Under the pieces are notes generated by a model. That model saw only the letters and a program-made list of their open reading frames with translations. It searched no databases and was not told where the DNA came from. A stretch of DNA of 64,000 nt from an uncultured Anaeromyxobacter sp. (GTDB lineage Bacteria > Myxococcota > Myxococcia > Myxococcales > Anaeromyxobacteraceae): NCBI GenBank assembly GCA_903855945.1, contig CAIOAK010000108.1:1-64000 (forward strand). The letters are read 5' to 3'. Below are positions 55,078-62,015 of this stretch, one piece after another (position 1 is the stretch's first letter; each line of letters opens with the position of its first letter). The position numbers and the translations under genes were made by a program.

Positions 55078-56339
55078 TTGGCGCCTCCTGGCGTCATGTC
55101 GGCGACGAGCATCCAGACCTTCACCTGGGCCCAGGCGTGGATGGCCAGGGCGCGGGTCCGCTTCTGCCGGGCGGCGGCCCAGGCCCGGCGGGCCACGAGC
55201 ACCTCGAGGACGGTGGTCTCGCCGGCGCGCATCGAGGCCTCCCGGCTCTGTGCGGCGAGCGCGGCCGCCGGGACGAGCTCCTTCTCGATGGCCTCGAGCG
55301 TCTCGCCGCTGTGCTCCACCTCGTGGAGCGCCCGGGCGATCTCGGTGGCGGCGACGGCACGGGCCTCCTGGAACTCGCCTGCGGCGCGGGCGGCGGCCGC
55401 CGCGGCCGGGGCGGCCTCCCGCTCCCCGCGGTCGAAGAGCGGGAAGGAGAACTCGAGCACCGCCTGCGCGCCCCAGGTGCCGAGGTAGTCGCGGGTGCCC
55501 TTCACGCCGGTGCCGAACCCCCAGCCCTTCGCGGAGCGGAGCTCGGCCTCGCGGGCCCGGTCGGCGTCGCCCGCGAGCTTGCGGGCGGCGACGGCGGGGA
55601 GCCGCCCCGCCGCCTCGAGGAGCGCGGGCCAGTCGGTGCGGGTGGGCGCCGGCGGCCTCGGCAGCGGGCCCGCGGCGACGAGGGGGATCTCCGCCTGCTG
55701 CCCCATCGCGACGGCGAGCTGGAACCCGCGGTCGGTGACCTCGCCGTCGGCGGCGATGGCCTGGACGTGGGCCTCGGCGGCGTAGGTGGCTGCGTCGGCG
55801 GCCTCGGCGCGGGTGTAGGCGGCGGCCTGGGCGGCCCGGGCCATGCGCGCAGAGAAGTCGCGGGCCAGCTCGTACTCCTGCATGGCGTCGGCGAGGGACT
55901 GCTGCGCCGCCCAGAGCTCGGTCCAGGCCTGCGCGGCCCCCAGCCGGTGGGAGAGCGCGGCGGCGCGGGCCTCGGCCCCGAGCTGCTCCCCCTCGGTGCG
56001 GATGGAGGCCTGCCGGTTTCCGGGAAGGCCGGAGAGGTTCCAGCCCTGGACGATCGTCGCCTCCCCCATGTAATTCCACCGACCGTCGAGCGGGTCCTTC
56101 GCGGCGCCCGGCTGGAGGGTCAGGGTGGGGTTCGCGATCAGGGACGAGACCGCGTCCCCCACCCGTCGCTGCTCCACCGCCGCCGCCTCGGCACCCGCGA
56201 CGGCGGGAGCGCGGGAGGCGAGGCCGATGGCCTGGTCGAAGGTGACCGTCGGGGCCACCTCCGGAGCCGGAGGGGCCGCGAGGGCGCGAGACAGGAGGAG
56301 GAACGCCGCGAGGGCGCCCTGGAAGGCCGTTCGGAGCAT
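55074..56339 (-). CDS. TolC-family outer-membrane channel
   Basis: A 421-residue outer-membrane efflux protein. Signal peptide 1-21 and two related halves of long helices (SHRLGAAQAWTELWAAQQSLADAMQEYELARDF; ARALHEVEHSGETLEAIEKELVPAA) with short strands (PTLTLQPGAA, GWGFGTGVKGTRDY, AVLEFSFPLFDRG) give the TolC trimer pattern. First gene of the efflux operon: tolC-like, adaptor, pump, regulator, each overlapping the next by 4 bp. Start at ATG 56339, where a signal peptide begins. Confidence 0.88.
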   Translation of the reverse strand: MLRTAFQGALAAFLLLSRALAAPPAPEVAPTVTFDQAIGLASRAPAVAGAEAAAVEQRRVGDAVSSLIANPTLTLQPGAAKDPLDGRWNYMGEATIVQGWNLSGLPGNRQASIRTEGEQLGAEARAAALSHRLGAAQAWTELWAAQQSLADAMQEYELARDFSARMARAAQAAAYTRAEAADAATYAAEAHVQAIAADGEVTDRGFQLAVAMGQQAEIPLVAAGPLPRPPAPTRTDWPALLEAAGRLPAVAARKLAGDADRAREAELRSAKGWGFGTGVKGTRDYLGTWGAQAVLEFSFPLFDRGEREAAPAAAAAARAAGEFQEARAVAATEIARALHEVEHSGETLEAIEKELVPAAALAAQSREASMRAGETTVLEVLVARRAWAAARQKRTRALAIHAWAQVKVWMLVADMTPGGAK

Positions 56340-56392
56340 GAAATTCAAGGCTACCACCCGCCCGGGTGGGCTCGGCATGGGAAGTTGGGTGG

Positions 56393-56770
56393 TCAATCGA
56401 GCGTCATGATGCAGGTCTGGATGGGCTCCGCGAGCTCCGCCTGGAAGCGTGTCACCTCCAGCGACGGGCCGAGGTCGGCCTGGAGGGTCACGACCTCCTC
56501 CACCGAGGGGAACGTTGCGATGAGCTTCCCCTTCGCGGTCAACCTCCAGGTGCCGCTCGTCGTGACGCTCGTCCCGCTCGTCACGGTCGCGCCCGTGGCG
56601 GCGAATCGCCAGTGGAGCGCGTCGTACTGGCACGCGATGGTGGCGTCGTGTCCGGCGAGCATCGCCGTCGTGAACTGGAGAGGGGCTGGCGACGACGAAC
56701 TTCCGCTCGAGCACCCGGCTGCGGCGAGCGCGAGGCCTGCGAGGAAGAGGGTGAGGTGCGTGCGGTTCAC
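56393..56770 (-). CDS. Small predicted lipoprotein
   Basis: A 125-residue lipoprotein: signal with lipobox AAAGC (Cys 20), a Ser-rich linker (SSGSSSSPAP) and a beta-rich domain (TTAMLAGHDATIACQYDALHWRFA; SGTWRLTAKGKLIATFPSVEEVVTL). Unknown family. GTG start overlapping the phosphatase gene stop (GTGA), so both proteins are made together and may work together at the envelope. Confidence 0.65.
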   Translation of the reverse strand: MNRTHLTLFLAGLALAAAGCSSGSSSSPAPLQFTTAMLAGHDATIACQYDALHWRFAATGATVTSGTSVTTSGTWRLTAKGKLIATFPSVEEVVTLQADLGPSLEVTRFQAELAEPIQTCIMTLD

Positions 56771-58032
56771 GGCGTCGCCTCCTTCCCGGGCACGGGCGCC
56801 GAACTCGTCGCCGACCGGCGCTGGAAGATCCGCTGCTTCTGGAGGATTCCGGAGTCGTCGAGGACCTTCGCCGTCGCGGTGTCTCCGGTGACGGCCCAGA
56901 CCGTGTACTCGTAGACCGGCTTCTCGTTCGGATCGTCGGGAGGCGCGCCGGAGTTTCCGTTCAGCCACTGGACGACGGTGCTCCCCCCGGGAGGGCCGAG
57001 GGTGTCGATGGTGCGGTGCTCGTGGCCACAGACGTAGGCGGTGACGCGGTGTTTCTCGAGCATCTGCCAGAACGCGTCCCGGAGGAGCGGCGTGTAGGAA
57101 CCCAGGTAGAAGAGCTTGCTGTCCGGCTGGCGCCACGCATGGTGGTGGCCGAAGACGAAGATGAACCGGGCGCTCTCGTGATCCGTGAGGTCCTTCTCGA
57201 GCCACTCGATCTCCGCCGTGCTGAGCTCTCCGATGCCGTGGTTCGCGGTCGTGGCCTTCGGGTCGAAGTGGGCGGTGTCGATCGAGACGAAGTGGGTGTC
57301 CCCGTAGTCCCAGGAGAAGAGCGTGCCCGCGTACTCGTCGAGCACCTTGGGCTGGGCGAACTCCTCCCGGAAGAGTTCGACGGTGCTCCAGTCGGTCGCC
57401 GGGGCCCCGCCCTTCTTCCAGGGGGACATCTCGTGGCCGCCCGGGTTCACGAGGAAGGGGATCTTCGCGGCCACGCCATCGGTGGCCGTCTTGAACTTGT
57501 CGTAGAGCGTCCGCATCACCGACTGGTCCGGGTTGTACCCGTAGAACATGTCGCCCACGTGCATCACGAAGACGCCACCCTGGGTCTCCGCGTTCGCGAG
57601 GATCTTCTTGAACCCCTGGGACAGCCCCTTCAGATCTTCGGCGTCGGACTTGCCCCGCGTGTCGGCCATGCTGACGAACGCGAAGCTCTGGCCGCCGGCG
57701 GTGGGCGCCGTCGTGAAGGCGAGGACGGGCGAGGTCCCGCCGCACGAGTTCACCTGGAACTGGTAGGCCGTGGCCGGTGCGAGCCCCTGCACGGTGATGC
57801 GGTGCGCGGTGGTGGCGGTGGCCTCGGTTGCCTTCTGGTTCAGGGCGTCCGTCCCGTACAGGAGCGTGTCCGCCGCCGAGCAGGCCGTATCCCAGGCGAT
57901 GGTCGCGGAATCGGAACGGACCACGCCGATCCGCGGTCCGTGGCGGAACTGGGCGCTCGCCGGCCCGGCGGCGGCGAACATCGACACGACGGCGGCGACC
58001 CGGGCGGGCCACCGTACGATGGAACGAGCCAT
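56767..58032 (-). CDS. Secreted purple-acid-phosphatase-like metallophosphoesterase
   Basis: A 421-residue exported protein: signal peptide (about 1-27), an N-terminal fibronectin/PAP-N domain (residues about 30-125, ITVQGLAPATAYQFQVNSC) and a metallophosphoesterase domain with VMHVGDMFYG, FGHHHAW and CGHEHR. The motif that normally reads GNHE is GGHE here, and the first block is ADTRG, so one metal ligand is altered and activity is not certain. ATG at 58032; an upstream GTG (58077) would add 15 unlikely residues. Confidence 0.85.
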   Translation of the reverse strand: MARSIVRWPARVAAVVSMFAAAGPASAQFRHGPRIGVVRSDSATIAWDTACSAADTLLYGTDALNQKATEATATTAHRITVQGLAPATAYQFQVNSCGGTSPVLAFTTAPTAGGQSFAFVSMADTRGKSDAEDLKGLSQGFKKILANAETQGGVFVMHVGDMFYGYNPDQSVMRTLYDKFKTATDGVAAKIPFLVNPGGHEMSPWKKGGAPATDWSTVELFREEFAQPKVLDEYAGTLFSWDYGDTHFVSIDTAHFDPKATTANHGIGELSTAEIEWLEKDLTDHESARFIFVFGHHHAWRQPDSKLFYLGSYTPLLRDAFWQMLEKHRVTAYVCGHEHRTIDTLGPPGGSTVVQWLNGNSGAPPDDPNEKPVYEYTVWAVTGDTATAKVLDDSGILQKQRIFQRRSATSSAPVPGKEATP

Positions 58033-58187
58033 TCCTGTATCCCCCTCGACCCACAGGATGCTCCCTCCCCTCGCCAAGGAAACCGGCCATTTGGGTTCCT
58101 TATCCCTTGATCCGGCGGGGCGTCGTGCCTTACAAGTGCGGTCCTCGGTCGGTCGCTGGCCGAGGGGTGATTTGCGGCAGAGGCTCG

Positions 58188-58277
58188 GGAGGAGTGGCCG
58201 AGCGGCCTAAGGCGGCGGTCTTGAAAACCGCTGAGGGGGCAACCCCTCCGAAGGTTCGAATCCTTCCTCCTCCGCCA
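58188..58277 (+). tRNA. tRNA-Ser (UGA)
   Basis: Acceptor stem GGAGGAG / CTCCTCC with encoded CCA; D-arm GGCCGAGCGGCC; anticodon stem GCGGT / ACCGC with loop CTTGAAA, anticodon TGA; long variable arm (GAGGGGGCAACCCCTC); T-arm GGTTCGAATCC. Reads UCA (and UCG/UCU by wobble). Confidence 0.97.
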
Positions 58278-58304
58278 ACGCTGTCGATCTTTCAACGCGT
58301 TCCT

Positions 58305-58396
58305 GGAAAGGTGGCCGAGGGGCCGAAGGCGCTGGTTTGCTAAACCAGTATACGGGGTGACCTGTATCGAGGGTTCGAATCCCTCCCTTTCCGCCA
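58305..58396 (+). tRNA. tRNA-Ser (GCU)
   Basis: Acceptor stem GGAAAGG / CCTTTCC with encoded CCA; anticodon stem CTGGT / ACCAG with loop TTGCTAA, anticodon GCT; long variable arm (TATACGGGGTGACCTGTA); T-arm GGGTTCGAATCCC. Reads AGC and AGU. Lies 27 bp after the first tRNA-Ser and probably shares its transcript. Confidence 0.97.
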
Positions 58397-58401
58397 GTAC
58401 C

Positions 58402-58430
58402 GAAGACGCCCCCTTCCCGGGGGCGTCTTC
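58402..58430 (+). terminator. Rho-independent terminator after the tRNA pair
   Basis: A 12-bp perfect stem, GAAGACGCCCCC / GGGGGCGTCTTC, with a 5-nt loop, then TTGT. It starts 6 bp after the second tRNA and ends 16 bp before the glycerate kinase ATG, so it separates the tRNA transcript from that gene. Confidence 0.8.
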
Positions 58431-58446
58431 TTGTAACCTCCCCTCC

Positions 58447-59610
58447 ATGCGCATCGTCGTCGCACCGGACTCCTTCAAGGGAAGCCTCTCGGCGATCGGC
58501 GTCGCCTGCGCCATGGAGCGGGGCATCCTCCAGGTCTTCCCCGACGCCGACGTGGTGAAGGTACCCATCGCCGACGGCGGAGAGGGAACGGTCGAGGCGC
58601 TCGTCGTCGCGACGAAGGGCAGCTTCCGGACGAGCGAGGTCACCGGTCCCCTCGGAGGGCCTGTCCAGGCTTGCTGGGGTGTGCTCGGCGACGGCGAGAC
58701 GGCGGTCATCGAGATGGCGGCGGCCTCCGGACTCCCGCTCGTCCCGAAGGAGCTGCGCGACCCGCGGATCACCACCACGCGGGGAACGGGCGAGCTCGTC
58801 CGCGCGGCCCTCGACGCGGGGCTCCGGAAGCTGGTCGTCGGGATCGGGGGAAGCGCCACGAACGACGGGGGTACGGGGTTCGCCCGCGCGCTCGGGGTCC
58901 GCTTCCTCGACGCGGAGGGCCGGGACCTTCCGGAGGGCGGGGGCGCGCTCGCGGGCCTCGACCGGATCGATCTCTCCGGGCTCGACCCGCGCCTCCCAAC
59001 GGCCCAGGTGACGGTCGCCTGCGACGTGGACAACCCGCTCACCGGACCGCGCGGCGCCTCGGCCGTCTACGGTCCGCAGAAGGGGGCCACGCCCGAGATG
59101 GTGGCGGAGCTCGACGCCGCGCTGGAGCGGTTCGCCACCGTGGCGCGGCGAGCCACCGGGCGCGACGTCGCGGCCCTCCCCGGGGCCGGCGCCGCCGGTG
59201 GCCTGGGCGCGGGGCTCCTCTTCTTCACGCCTGCCCAGCTACGACCCGGAGTGAAGATCGTCCTCGAGACCACCGGCTTCGACGAGATCGTTCGCGACGC
59301 CGACCTCGTCCTCACCGGCGAGGGGCGCACCGACTTCCAGACCGCCATGGGCAAGGCGCCGGTGGGCGTCGCGGCCGTGGCGAAGCGGAGCGGCGTGCCG
59401 GTGGTCTGCCTCTCGGGTTCGCTCGGCCACGGCGCGCACGAGGTGCACGCCCACGGGGTGGAGGCGCTCGCGAGCACCGCACACGAGCCGATGACGCTGG
59501 AAGATGCGATGAGCCGCGCCGCGGAGCTCGTCGAGGCCGCGGCCGCACGCACCTGCCGCCTCCTGCGGGTGGGGATGCGGATCGTCGGGCGGCGCGATCC
59601 ACGAAGCTGA
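58447..59610 (+). CDS. Glycerate kinase (GlxK/GarK family)
   Basis: Phosphorylates D-glycerate with ATP to 2- or 3-phosphoglycerate. The 387-residue product fits the type I bacterial family: MRIVVAPDSFKGSLSA at the start, PIADGGEGTVEAL, VGIGGSATNDGGTGFARALG, GPQKGATPEMV and VLTGEGRTDFQTAMGKAPVGVA. The isomer produced cannot be decided from motifs alone. No other glyoxylate or galactarate genes lie nearby. Its promoter must lie in or after the terminator hairpin. Confidence 0.93.
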   Translation: MRIVVAPDSFKGSLSAIGVACAMERGILQVFPDADVVKVPIADGGEGTVEALVVATKGSFRTSEVTGPLGGPVQACWGVLGDGETAVIEMAAASGLPLVPKELRDPRITTTRGTGELVRAALDAGLRKLVVGIGGSATNDGGTGFARALGVRFLDAEGRDLPEGGGALAGLDRIDLSGLDPRLPTAQVTVACDVDNPLTGPRGASAVYGPQKGATPEMVAELDAALERFATVARRATGRDVAALPGAGAAGGLGAGLLFFTPAQLRPGVKIVLETTGFDEIVRDADLVLTGEGRTDFQTAMGKAPVGVAAVAKRSGVPVVCLSGSLGHGAHEVHAHGVEALASTAHEPMTLEDAMSRAAELVEAAAARTCRLLRVGMRIVGRRDPRS

Positions 59611-59672
59611 CCCCCGGTCGTGCCTGACCCCGATGGGGCGGACCCCAATGGGCTGTGACCGGAGAGGCCGCC

Positions 59673-60464
59673 TCACTGGTCCGACAGCGAATCCTCGGCG
59701 ATCTGGATGAGTTCGCGCGCCCTGCCCCCGTCCACGGCGCTCTTGAGCCCCTTCGCGAAGCCCTCCTTCAGCGCGCCGAGGCACTTCGACTTCTTCGAGA
59801 AGGCCACGTACATGTCGGCGGCCACCACGGTCTTCGGCAGGAACACGACCTTTCCGGAGAGCCGCTTCTTCCGGAGCAGGTCGCGCCCCGGGTAGAAGGC
59901 GATGATCGCGTAGTCGGCGGTCCCGTCGAGCACGGCCGCGAAGGCCTTGTCCATCCCGGCCACGCGGGCCACGGTGAGCTCGCTCGCCAGGAAGGTGTCG
60001 AACTTGTCGCCGTAGCTCTCCCCGGCGTTCGTGACTCCCTTCTTCCCGATCAGGTCGCTCCACCGCTCGTAGGGGAAGGCCGCACCTTCGCGGACGACGA
60101 CCGACACCGGGTCGAGCATGAAGGGCGGATCGAGGTACTCGAGGTACTCCATCCGCTCGCGGTTCCGGTAGATGCCGAAGATGATGTCCGCCTCCCCGCT
60201 CCGGGCGGCCTCCTGCGCCTTCTCCCAGGTGCCGAAGTCCTTCGACGTGATCTTCAAGACGCCGAGGCCGGTCGCGAGCCGGGCCACCAGCTCGGGCGCG
60301 GCACCCTTGAGCTTCCCGCCCGAACCCCAGGAGACCGGCGGATAGTAGGGATGGCCGGTGATCACGAGCTCCGCGCACGCGGGAGCCGTGCTCTCCGTCG
60401 GGGGGGCGGCGAGCGCCAGCGCGGGACCGGCGAGGGCGAGGGCGAGAAGGAACGGGGTCTTCAT
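59673..60464 (-). CDS. Periplasmic solute-binding protein, family 3
   Basis: A 263-residue exported protein: signal peptide 1-19, then the SBP_bac_3 pattern (LVITGHPYYPPVSWG; APELVARLATGLGVL; ARSGEADIIFGIYRNRERMEYLEYLDPPFM; VTNAGESYGDKFDTFLASEL; GTADYAIIAFYPGRDLL). Such proteins bind amino acids or similar small molecules for ABC importers, or act as sensor domains. No permease or ATPase gene is next to it, so the transporter is elsewhere or the protein has another role. Confidence 0.87.
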   Translation of the reverse strand: MKTPFLLALALAGPALALAAPPTESTAPACAELVITGHPYYPPVSWGSGGKLKGAAPELVARLATGLGVLKITSKDFGTWEKAQEAARSGEADIIFGIYRNRERMEYLEYLDPPFMLDPVSVVVREGAAFPYERWSDLIGKKGVTNAGESYGDKFDTFLASELTVARVAGMDKAFAAVLDGTADYAIIAFYPGRDLLRKKRLSGKVVFLPKTVVAADMYVAFSKKSKCLGALKEGFAKGLKSAVDGGRARELIQIAEDSLSDQ

Positions 60465-60612
60465 CGATGGGCTCCCTGGGAGGTTCACGGCCCCGCATGA
60501 TACCGGAAGCCGACGCAGGACGTGACGTTGTGGTTGGAGGCCGGCTGGGGGCCGAACCCAAGCGGGACGGGCCCCGGACTCCCTTCCGGGCCGCGTCCGG
60601 TATGGTGCAGCC

Positions 60613-61521
60613 GTGATCGCCACCCGCAGGCCCGTCGATGCCCCGGCCGCAGGCCTGATGGCGCTGCTCTGCGCGCTCTGGGGGCTGCAGCAGGTGGTCA
60701 TCAAGGTGGCCGCGCCCGACATCGCACCCATCCTGCAGGTGGCGCTCCGCTCCGGAATCTCCGCGGCGCTCGTCGCCGTCTGGGCACGTTCTCGCGGGCA
60801 GCCGCTCGGGCTCCTCGGGCCAGCCCTCCTTCCGGGCCTCCTCGCCGGAGCGCTCTTCGGCGTCGAGTTCCTCTTCGTGGCCGAGGGGCTGCGCCACACG
60901 ACCGCCTCGCACATGGCGGTCTTCCTCTACACGTCCCCCGTCTTCACGGCGCTCGGCCTGCATTTCACCATCCGCGCGGAGCGGCTCTCCAGGCTTCAGT
61001 GGGTGGGGGTCCTCTCCTCGTTCGCGGGCATCGTGGTGGCGTTCGGCGGCGAGCTCCTCGCCGGGGGAATCGCGCCGGGCGCGCTCGTCGGGGACCTCCT
61101 CGGGGTGGCGGCCGGCGCGGCCTGGGGCGGCTCCACGGTGGTGGTGCGCAACTCCGCGCTCTCCGAGGCGCCCCCGGCGCAGACGCTCCAGTACCAGCTC
61201 CTGGTGGGATTCGTGCTGCTGCTCCTGGCGGCGGTCGCGACCGGGCAGATCGAGCGGGTGACCTTCACCCCGCTGGCCTGGGGGAGCGTCCTCTTCCAGG
61301 GCGTCGTCATCTCCTTCGCGTCCTACCTGGCCTGGTTCTGGCTCCTGCGCCGCTACCTCGCCTCGCGCATCGCCGTCTTCTCCTTCATGACCCCCCTCTT
61401 CGGCGTGAGCTTCGGCGTGCTCCTCCTGGGCGAGCCGGTGACGGTCTCCTTCGGGGCCGGGGCGCTCCTCGTCCTGGCCGGCATCACCGTGGTGAGCCTG
61501 GCGGGGATGCGGAGGCGGTGA
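60613..61521 (+). CDS. EamA/DMT-family transporter
   Basis: A 302-residue inner-membrane protein of ten helices in two EamA repeats (MALLCALWGLQQVVIKVAAPDIAPILQVALRS; AGAAWGGSTVVVRNSAL; FWLLRRYLASRIAVFSFMTPLFGVSFGVLLLGEPV). Family members export amino acids and other metabolites; the substrate is unknown. GTG start as the first in-frame option, giving a short polar N-terminus. Diverges from the solute-binding protein gene. Confidence 0.9.
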   Translation: MIATRRPVDAPAAGLMALLCALWGLQQVVIKVAAPDIAPILQVALRSGISAALVAVWARSRGQPLGLLGPALLPGLLAGALFGVEFLFVAEGLRHTTASHMAVFLYTSPVFTALGLHFTIRAERLSRLQWVGVLSSFAGIVVAFGGELLAGGIAPGALVGDLLGVAAGAAWGGSTVVVRNSALSEAPPAQTLQYQLLVGFVLLLLAAVATGQIERVTFTPLAWGSVLFQGVVISFASYLAWFWLLRRYLASRIAVFSFMTPLFGVSFGVLLLGEPVTVSFGAGALLVLAGITVVSLAGMRRR

Positions 61522-61556
61522 ACCGGAGCTCACGGCCTTCTGATACGCTCGGGCCC

Positions 61557-62000
61557 ATGAGGTCGTTGACCGTCCTCCCGGTGCTCCTCGCGCTGGCCCT
61601 TCCCGGGGTGGCGTCGCCCCATCCGTGCGAGACCGAAGTGGCGCAGATGAAGAAGAACCTGGAGGAGGTTCACCAGGCCATCGCGACCCTCGAGGCCTCG
61701 AAGCCGAGCGACCTTCAGGCCCAGATGCTGAAGAACGTGAAGGGCAAGTACGACCCGCAGTTGCGCTTGACGACGGAGGCGCAGGCGGCGTGCGAGAAGC
61801 TCGTCCGGGCGGAGAACCCGGGCGTCGCGCCGCCTCCGGTGGCCGCTGCGGTCATTTTACCTGAAGTGAACGTCGCACCGCCACCGACGCCCACCGTCTG
61901 CTTCACCGGCTGCGGCAAGGACACCGATTGCAAGGGCGACCGGATCTGCGTGAAGGGGGAGTGCATCGACCCGCCGGCGAGGAGAAGCGCTCCGCCCTGA
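61557..62000 (+). CDS. Secreted protein with C-terminal Cys knot-like segment
   Basis: A 147-residue exported protein: signal peptide 1-20, a charged helical stretch (EVAQMKKNLEEVHQAIATLEASKPSDLQAQMLKNVKG, probably coiled coil), a Pro/Ala linker and a Cys-rich end (CFTGCGKDTDCKGDRICVKGECI) with five Cys. The last segment matches a short motif frequent in secreted myxobacterial proteins, probably a small disulfide-bonded domain. It lies 15 bp before the Cry-like toxin gene on the same strand, so a shared transcript and a linked role are possible. Confidence 0.75.
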   Translation: MRSLTVLPVLLALALPGVASPHPCETEVAQMKKNLEEVHQAIATLEASKPSDLQAQMLKNVKGKYDPQLRLTTEAQAACEKLVRAENPGVAPPPVAAAVILPEVNVAPPPTPTVCFTGCGKDTDCKGDRICVKGECIDPPARRSAPP

Positions 62001-62015
62001 TCCACTGGAGGACCC

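Noticed and set aside
58150-58187. Inverted repeat CCTCGG / CCGAGG before the first tRNA as a regulatory site
   Set aside because: Short, with no known element at this place; likely chance in GC-rich DNA.
59611-59672. Short tandem GACCCC(G/A)ATGGG units between glycerate kinase and the binding-protein gene
   Set aside because: Only two units and too short to call a repeat family or terminator.
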